Shown here piece by piece: positions 59,206 through 64,000 of a DNA stretch of 64,000 nt (within the stretch, counting starts at the first letter, position 1; each line of letters begins with the position of its first letter). This DNA is from an uncultured Odoribacter sp. (GTDB lineage: Bacteria > Bacteroidota > Bacteroidia > Bacteroidales > Marinifilaceae). The DNA lies in NCBI GenBank assembly GCA_910589025.1, contig CAJURM010000004.1, positions 124,001 to 188,000 on the forward strand, read 5' to 3'. The notes beneath the pieces were generated by a model. That model worked only from the letters and a program-made list of their open reading frames with translations. It did not search any database and was not told the DNA's origin. Position numbers and translations under genes: made by a program.

Positions 59206-60597
59206 ATGAGAGAAATATTAAGAAATAAGTGGTTTAAATTTGGTGTTGTCGTAGTAATATATCTGTTGTGGACGTTGTGGGTTGGGAGTTGGTGGCTGCT
59301 GTTGCTGATACCAGTGATTTATGACGTTTATATTTCCAAGAAAGTACATTGGACATTTTGGAAAAAGAAAGGTGTTGAGAAACAGACCAAGGCGGTGGAA
59401 TGGATTGATGCTTTGATTTTTGCTGTGGTTGCGGCGACCTTGATACGCATGTTTCTTTTTGAGGCCTATACGATACCTACGTCTTCGATGGAGAAATCCA
59501 TGTTGGTGGGGGATTACCTTTTTGTGAGTAAGGTTGCGTACGGGCCTAAATTGCCCAACACTCCTTTGGCAGTTCCTTTTACCCATCATACGCTTCCCTT
59601 TACCCGGAGTGGCAAGGCTTATTCCGAAGCCATTAAATGGCCTTATAAACGAATAGCCGGTACCACAGATATTAAGAGAAATGACATTATTGTGTTTAAT
59701 TTTCCAACAGGGGATACGGTGATTGTCGGGAATGAAAATCCGGATTATTATTCGCAGATACGTTCCAATGCCCGGAGTTATCAGCAGGCAGAGTTGAGCC
59801 GGGGGGTAAAAATGACGCGGCAGGAAGCGGAAGAAAGGGTGAAAAAATTGATGAAACAACGTTTTGAAATCATTTCGCGTCCGGTTGATAAGCGGGAGAA
59901 TTATATTAAACGGGGGGTCGGTATGCCGGGAGATACGATAGAATTGCGCGAGGGGCAATTGTTTGTGAATGGTGTACCTGCTGAAAATCCGGAAAATCTC
60001 CAGTATGATTATGTGGTGCGTACAAACGGGACTCCTCTGAATAAAAAGAAATTGAAAGAAGAGATAGGCATATCGTACGACGATATGGGTATGATTTCTT
60101 CTACTGAATATGTTTTTCCTCTGACGGGAGAAATGGTTAGGAAGTTGAAAGCTTATCCTAATGTGAAGGAAGTCCGGAGGAATGTCGATATGGAAATTAA
60201 TCCGGAGATATTTCCGTTTGACCCTCTCCGCTATCCGTGGAGTGTCGATAACTTTGGTCCGTTATATATACCTAAAAAAGGCGATAAGGTAGATTTGTCG
60301 TTGGATGTTCTGCCTTTCTATGAACGGATTATTTCGGTTTATGAAGGGAATAAATTGGATGTGAGGGATTCTGTGATTTATATCAATGAACAGCCGGTGG
60401 AGGATTATACTTTTCAGATGGATTACTACTGGATGATGGGGGATAACCGTCACCGTTCTGCCGACTCCCGTTTCTGGGGATTTGTACCGGAAGATCATAT
60501 CGTGGGGAAAGCTTATTTTATTTGGTTGTCGTTGGATAAGGACAAATCCTTTTTGGGAAAGATACGTTGGAATCGGATGTTCAGATTTGTACATTGA
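59206..60597 (+). CDS. lepB: Signal peptidase I
   Basis: Membrane protease that removes signal peptides. Two hydrophobic stretches at residues 10-40 and 67-90, the Ser in IPTSSMEKSMLVGDYLFVSK, the Lys in YIKRGVGMPGDTIELREG, and the closing MGDNRHRSADSRFWGFVPEDHIVG. At 463 residues it is longer than the E. coli enzyme because of two inserted segments (about 125-200 and 255-370), which I recall from other Bacteroidetes LepB. Confidence 0.95.
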   Translation: MREILRNKWFKFGVVVVIYLLWTLWVGSWWLLLLIPVIYDVYISKKVHWTFWKKKGVEKQTKAVEWIDALIFAVVAATLIRMFLFEAYTIPTSSMEKSMLVGDYLFVSKVAYGPKLPNTPLAVPFTHHTLPFTRSGKAYSEAIKWPYKRIAGTTDIKRNDIIVFNFPTGDTVIVGNENPDYYSQIRSNARSYQQAELSRGVKMTRQEAEERVKKLMKQRFEIISRPVDKRENYIKRGVGMPGDTIELREGQLFVNGVPAENPENLQYDYVVRTNGTPLNKKKLKEEIGISYDDMGMISSTEYVFPLTGEMVRKLKAYPNVKEVRRNVDMEINPEIFPFDPLRYPWSVDNFGPLYIPKKGDKVDLSLDVLPFYERIISVYEGNKLDVRDSVIYINEQPVEDYTFQMDYYWMMGDNRHRSADSRFWGFVPEDHIVGKAYFIWLSLDKDKSFLGKIRWNRMFRFVH

Positions 60598-60633
60598 ATC
60601 CGGGCAATGGCTAACATCTTATAGGGAGACGGT

Positions 60634-61314
60634 GTGAAATATTTTGTATTCTTTCTGTTTGGAATTTTTGGGATATGCAGGGGGTATGCCGGTGATTATG
60701 TGAAGTACGTGAGGCAAATGTATCCTGTGGAAACGGGTATAAACTGTCTGATGGATTTCAGGTTTGGGGAGATAGCATTGAAGCAGTGGGAGAAAGATAG
60801 CATTCTGGTTGAGGCTTCATTCCGGGTAAAAGATGTGGAAGAATGGGAAAAGGAAAACTTGGCGGAGCATCTGGGCTTTCGTTTGGACGCATGGTCGGAT
60901 GTATGGAAGTTATATCTGGAGATTGCTTCCGGTTTTAGTCGGGAGGGAGATTTGAAAGCTGAAATAAACGTATGGGTACCCAGGCGAATAACCTTGGATG
61001 TTATGAATCGTTTCGGGAATATTCATTTGTCGGAGTATCACGCAGAATTGCCGTTGAGTCTTACTGTAGTATATGGGAATATTCAAGTGGATAGTGTCAG
61101 TTCACAGCCGGATGCCGAATTGTTTTTCAACGTGTCATACGGGAAATTGGAGATCCGCAATTGTGAAAAGGCCAATGTGCGTTCTGCTTACTCTTCTGTA
61201 GGGGTTAAATCCGCCCGTTTTTTGCAGATAAAAGCGGAAAAATCGTACATCTCATTATGGAATACGGATACCATCATCGGCCAGGGGGAGTTTAATAACT
61301 ACGATATCCGTTAA
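60634..61314 (+). CDS. Exported beta-helix-like protein (GIN/DUF4097-like)
   Basis: 226 residues with signal peptide (FFLFGIFGICRGYAG). The later half has short repeating strands (LDVMNRFGNIHLSEY, SLTVVYGNIQVDSV, VSYGKLEIRNCE, SYSSVG-type turns) as in the GIN/DUF4097 adhesin-head group. The start is GTG at 60634 with GGGAGA before it. Function unknown. It follows lepB by 36 bp and converges on the glsB-like gene, ending inside that gene's last codons. Confidence 0.75.
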   Translation: MKYFVFFLFGIFGICRGYAGDYVKYVRQMYPVETGINCLMDFRFGEIALKQWEKDSILVEASFRVKDVEEWEKENLAEHLGFRLDAWSDVWKLYLEIASGFSREGDLKAEINVWVPRRITLDVMNRFGNIHLSEYHAELPLSLTVVYGNIQVDSVSSQPDAELFFNVSYGKLEIRNCEKANVRSAYSSVGVKSARFLQIKAEKSYISLWNTDTIIGQGEFNNYDIR

Positions 61315-62270
61315 CCCTTCAACTTTTTCGCCTTTAAAAATCTCGGAATATAAGTGGCAATGTGACGTAGCTTTTTGGCTTCGTAAACATCGGCAATTTT
61401 AATAAGAATGGCTGTTTCTTCCACACCGCCGAATCCGGGATTGATGGCCGTCCCGAACGTACGCATGGAAGGCGACAGGCTCATGTAGGCATTTACCAAC
61501 GGAGGAATGTTTTCTCCCAATTCCCGGACATATCGGGAAAGGATGCGGTAATCCTCATCGTATTGATTGCCGGTGAAAATCTCTTGCATCTTTTTTTCAT
61601 CGATATTGATTTCCAAGGGATGAATCGGAGTAACCAATTTATCAGTATCCCGGAAATATTTTCTCATGAAATACAGAATCATGTCCCGGGCTTGGATATT
61701 GAAACTGGTGTACATCGTTACCTTTCCGAAAAAATATTCGATATCAGGGTTGTCGACGGTTAAAGCTCCCAAACCATCCCAAAGATTGTCAAGCGCAAAG
61801 AGGGATTTGCGTCCCATGCGAGTGGATTGATAAAGGGGATGTACAAACGAACGTCCCAACTCAATCATCTTAGGGAGATAATGGTTTTTAAATTCCTCCG
61901 AGAAACGGAACAATTCGGTGGTTGCCAGATTGGGTTCTCCTTCCGCATTGAGAGAAAGATGATCACACAGGATATAGCGGTAGCCGCCGATGATCTCTTT
62001 TTCCTTCGGATCCCAGACGATTAATTGTTGATAAGGCGTTTCCTTTTCAATATCGAATTCATCAATGTCAATCTCTTTTCCCGTACCCCCGCCTGCGCTA
62101 CGGAATGTCAATTCGCGTATGCGTCCCACTTCCCGCATCAGATTAGGAGCATTGAAGGTGTTGAACGTATAGATTTCGTTATTGGCTTTGTTGGTTTTCC
62201 GGAGAAATTTGTCTTCTGTCAGTTCACTGATAAGTTTTTCCTTATCAACGGGATAAATCACAGGTTGCAT
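61311..62270 (-). CDS. glsB: GNAT-like N-acyltransferase, probable glycine-lipid synthesis GlsB
   Basis: 319 residues. An acyltransferase of the OlsB/hemolysin-like type: VGRIRELTFRSAGGGTGK, QLIVWDPKEKEIIGGYRYI, ELGRSFVHPLYQ and RKSLFALDNLWDGLGAL. In Bacteroides, GlsB adds a 3-hydroxy fatty acid to glycine and GlsA adds a second acyl chain; these proteins stand side by side here in the same order. The assignment rests on the pairing and resemblance. An exact -7 box (TATATTTG, minus, 62300-62307) lies 30 bp upstream. Confidence 0.78.
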   Translation of the reverse strand: MQPVIYPVDKEKLISELTEDKFLRKTNKANNEIYTFNTFNAPNLMREVGRIRELTFRSAGGGTGKEIDIDEFDIEKETPYQQLIVWDPKEKEIIGGYRYILCDHLSLNAEGEPNLATTELFRFSEEFKNHYLPKMIELGRSFVHPLYQSTRMGRKSLFALDNLWDGLGALTVDNPDIEYFFGKVTMYTSFNIQARDMILYFMRKYFRDTDKLVTPIHPLEINIDEKKMQEIFTGNQYDEDYRILSRYVRELGENIPPLVNAYMSLSPSMRTFGTAINPGFGGVEETAILIKIADVYEAKKLRHIATYIPRFLKAKKLKG

Positions 62271-62299
62271 CCGCTTAGAATAAGTTTATTAATTGCATG

Positions 62300-62307
62300 C
62301 AAATATA
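62300..62307 (-). promoter_or_regulatory. Internal promoter -7 box of glsB-like gene
   Basis: TATATTTG on the minus strand between the two acyltransferase genes; the second gene may also be transcribed alone. Confidence 0.45.
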
Positions 62308-62312
62308 CAGAA

Positions 62313-63149
62313 TTATTTGTACGAATAGAGTATTTCTTTCACTTCTGTCGCCCATTCCTGCGGTTTTTTGCTTTTGTCAAAAGTTTGCCAGGGAATCGGT
62401 TTGCCCACTTTCAGGGTAAGAGTGCTGTTTTTTTTCCGGTACGCCTCTTTGGGAAGCCATAGCATTTCGATGTTACTCAATCCGATTTTTTTCCGGAAAT
62501 TGGATAGATTGTAAAAGAAATCGGAATTTTGTCCGCCGATGTATATGGGGACGACATCCCGTTGATGTTTGACAGCTTCCGTAATGAAATTCTTTTTCCA
62601 TTCCAGATCTTTGACCACTCCTTTGATTTTTCGGCTGCACAGACCAGCGGGAAACATGATTATCTGACAATCGGAAGCGTAGGCCTCTTCAATCGCTTTT
62701 ACAGCCTCTTTCGATTGCTTCCCGTGTTTGTTTACGGAAAGGAAAATATTGTTCAGATTTTTCAGATTTAAAAGAATATCATTTACCGGAAATTTCAGTT
62801 TCGGATACCTGGAACCTAAAAATGAAATCAGGGCAATTCCGTCCGGTCCGCCGAGCGGGTGATTGGATACGAATAGGTAACGTCCGTCGGCAGGAGGTAG
62901 GTTTTCGACATGTTGTATATCAAGCGAAAGGTTGAGGTACTCCATGATGGCATCAGCAAAATCAAGGTCTTTTCGGTTACCGTGTTTGACAATAAAATCG
63001 TTGATATCGTCCAGACAAATGATTTTTTTCAGCCAGTTAAAAACAAAACGCGGCATCCAGCGTGCCAACTTCGGATTTTTACTTTCAAATACCTTCCTTA
63101 AATCAATCGGTTTTAGTGTATCCTCTGCCAGTTCCTGAGTATCATTCAT
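62313..63149 (-). CDS. glsA: PlsC-like O-acyltransferase, probable glycine-lipid synthesis GlsA
   Basis: 278 residues. Acyltransferase motif I is VSNHPLGGPDG (the His and Asp are five residues apart, a form typical of this hemolysin-like group rather than HX4D), and motif III is IIMFPAGLCSRK. Together with the following gene it would make a diacylated glycine or serine-glycine lipid of the envelope. A -7 box TATTTTTG (minus, 63171-63178) lies upstream. Confidence 0.78.
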   Translation of the reverse strand: MNDTQELAEDTLKPIDLRKVFESKNPKLARWMPRFVFNWLKKIICLDDINDFIVKHGNRKDLDFADAIMEYLNLSLDIQHVENLPPADGRYLFVSNHPLGGPDGIALISFLGSRYPKLKFPVNDILLNLKNLNNIFLSVNKHGKQSKEAVKAIEEAYASDCQIIMFPAGLCSRKIKGVVKDLEWKKNFITEAVKHQRDVVPIYIGGQNSDFFYNLSNFRKKIGLSNIEMLWLPKEAYRKKNSTLTLKVGKPIPWQTFDKSKKPQEWATEVKEILYSYK

Positions 63150-63170
63150 GGGTGATTGTTTTTACGGGGG

Positions 63171-63178
63171 CAAAAATA
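63171..63178 (-). promoter_or_regulatory. Promoter -7 box of acyltransferase operon
   Basis: TATTTTTG on the minus strand, 22 bp before the ATG at 63149. Confidence 0.5.
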
Positions 63179-63394
63179 ATGATATATTCTTTAAGTTTTA
63201 GCTATGGCCGGGAGATTGTAGAATCGGTGGCATGATTTTTATTTTCCCGCATAAGAGTCATATACGGGATTCATTAGGTACATAACTTATTTTAATAGAT
63301 AAAAACGAACAGAAAGCCGGAAAGTGCCGTTAAATAATTCATCTTAAATTGGATTGTGAGAGAAATCGAATAAGTTGAACTAAAGCAAGAGATT

Positions 63395-64000
63395 ATGAAA
63401 CGTACTTTTTTAATGAGCATGTTTGCTGTTTTAGTGCTGTGGGTATTCACAGGATGTCATTCCATGAAGAAATTGCAGCACGAGGTGATTGAAACAGCTG
63501 TTGTCGGACAAGTAACGCCTTCTCAGTTAGAGGCGGTGAACGGAAAGATACACTTTGACTATGTGGTAAAGTTTGCTCCGAAACAGTTTGATAAGAAAAT
63601 GGTGTTGAAAATTACCCCCCGGATGCAGTATGGCAATAAAGTAGAAAAACTGGCTCCGCTCTATTTGCAGGGAGAAAAAGTAAGACACTCCGACTATCAG
63701 GTGGTGGCCTATAAGTCGGCAACGACGGTTACCCGGAAAATGACAATGAATTTTAAAGAAGGCATGCAAAACGGGGTACTGTGGGCGGACATTGAAGCTG
63801 TTCGGGGTAATAAATCGTTCTCTTTGGCACCGGTTATTTTGAATAAGAACGGAGTGAAGGTATGGCAGAATTACACCATCCGTATGGATGGTATCACCTA
63901 TATGCCAGTGATGACTGAAACTTTTATAGAGGATATTCCTGCATCCCGAGTAGGTGTTGTCAGCGGTTACGTTTTATTTCCTGTATCCCAGTCAAAGATT
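63395..64000 (+). CDS. Lipoprotein of unknown function (3' end outside window)
   Basis: Open frame to the window edge, 202 codons so far. Lipoprotein signal with lipobox FTGC (Cys21). The mature part begins HSMKKLQHEVIETAVVGQVTP and has beta-rich stretches (GKIHFDYVVKFAPKQFDKK, KLAPLYLQGEKV). I do not recognise the family; it resembles outer-membrane proteins that carry an OmpA-like C-terminal domain, which would lie outside the window. The 245 bp before it (63150-63394) show only the acyltransferase promoter. Confidence 0.8.
   Translation, partial: MKRTFLMSMFAVLVLWVFTGCHSMKKLQHEVIETAVVGQVTPSQLEAVNGKIHFDYVVKFAPKQFDKKMVLKITPRMQYGNKVEKLAPLYLQGEKVRHSDYQVVAYKSATTVTRKMTMNFKEGMQNGVLWADIEAVRGNKSFSLAPVILNKNGVKVWQNYTIRMDGITYMPVMTETFIEDIPASRVGVVSGYVLFPVSQSKI

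Overview
The window is a piece of a Bacteroidales chromosome, probably of a gut organism. I infer this from many exact Bacteroidetes-type -7 promoter boxes (TAnnTTTG, some with a TTTG -33 box about 19 bp upstream), the DUF3871 protein, the Bacteroidetes-style GldF/GldG, PurC, FucA and GH109/GH95 proteins, and an L-fucose utilisation operon. The genus cannot be fixed from the sequence; a member of Odoribacteraceae would fit, but that is a guess.

Layout. 1-3100: the end of a CRISPR-Cas locus (3' part of cas1, cas2, leader, 28 repeats of 30 bp). 3129-24703: housekeeping and envelope genes: an RluA-type pseudouridine synthase, M48 protease and LolA-like protein, diadenylate cyclase, an epimerase, purC, phoH, mazG, dnaN, an exonuclease, a GldF-GldG fusion, a three-gene RND efflux operon, and a serine protease with a partner of unknown function. 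24855-38281: a mobile element of about 13.4 kb integrated in a tRNA-Arg(TCT) gene. It is bounded by 56-bp identical core sites, has a tyrosine integrase at its right end, and its left end is a tRNA-like copy interrupted by 31 bp. 38512-50375: a copper ATPase, a GH109-like lipoprotein and the fucose operon (fucI, fucA, fucK, fucP, GH95). 50476-64000: an ABC permease, folC, rex, thrS-infC-rpmI-rplT, dapB-lepB, a GIN/DUF4097-like protein, a two-gene acyltransferase operon resembling glycine-lipid synthesis (glsA-glsB), and a truncated lipoprotein gene.

The least explained material is in the mobile element. No conjugation or relaxase gene is visible. It has long gene-poor stretches with strong secondary structure: (i) a roughly 280-nt leader upstream of a small protein and a leucine-rich-repeat lipoprotein, with its own promoter, a 25-bp interrupted stem and several pairs that become G.U wobbles only if the minus strand is the RNA; and (ii) a dispersed family of 50-55 bp hairpins that keep a T-rich/TATATA core while their terminal stems differ in sequence but still pair. 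Other oddities are an apparent AUA start codon for infC behind a perfect Shine-Dalgarno, a duplicated CRISPR repeat-spacer unit, and a pair of operator-like repeats upstream of what looks like a lost gene.

All functions are assigned by reading motifs and family resemblance; no database search was run.
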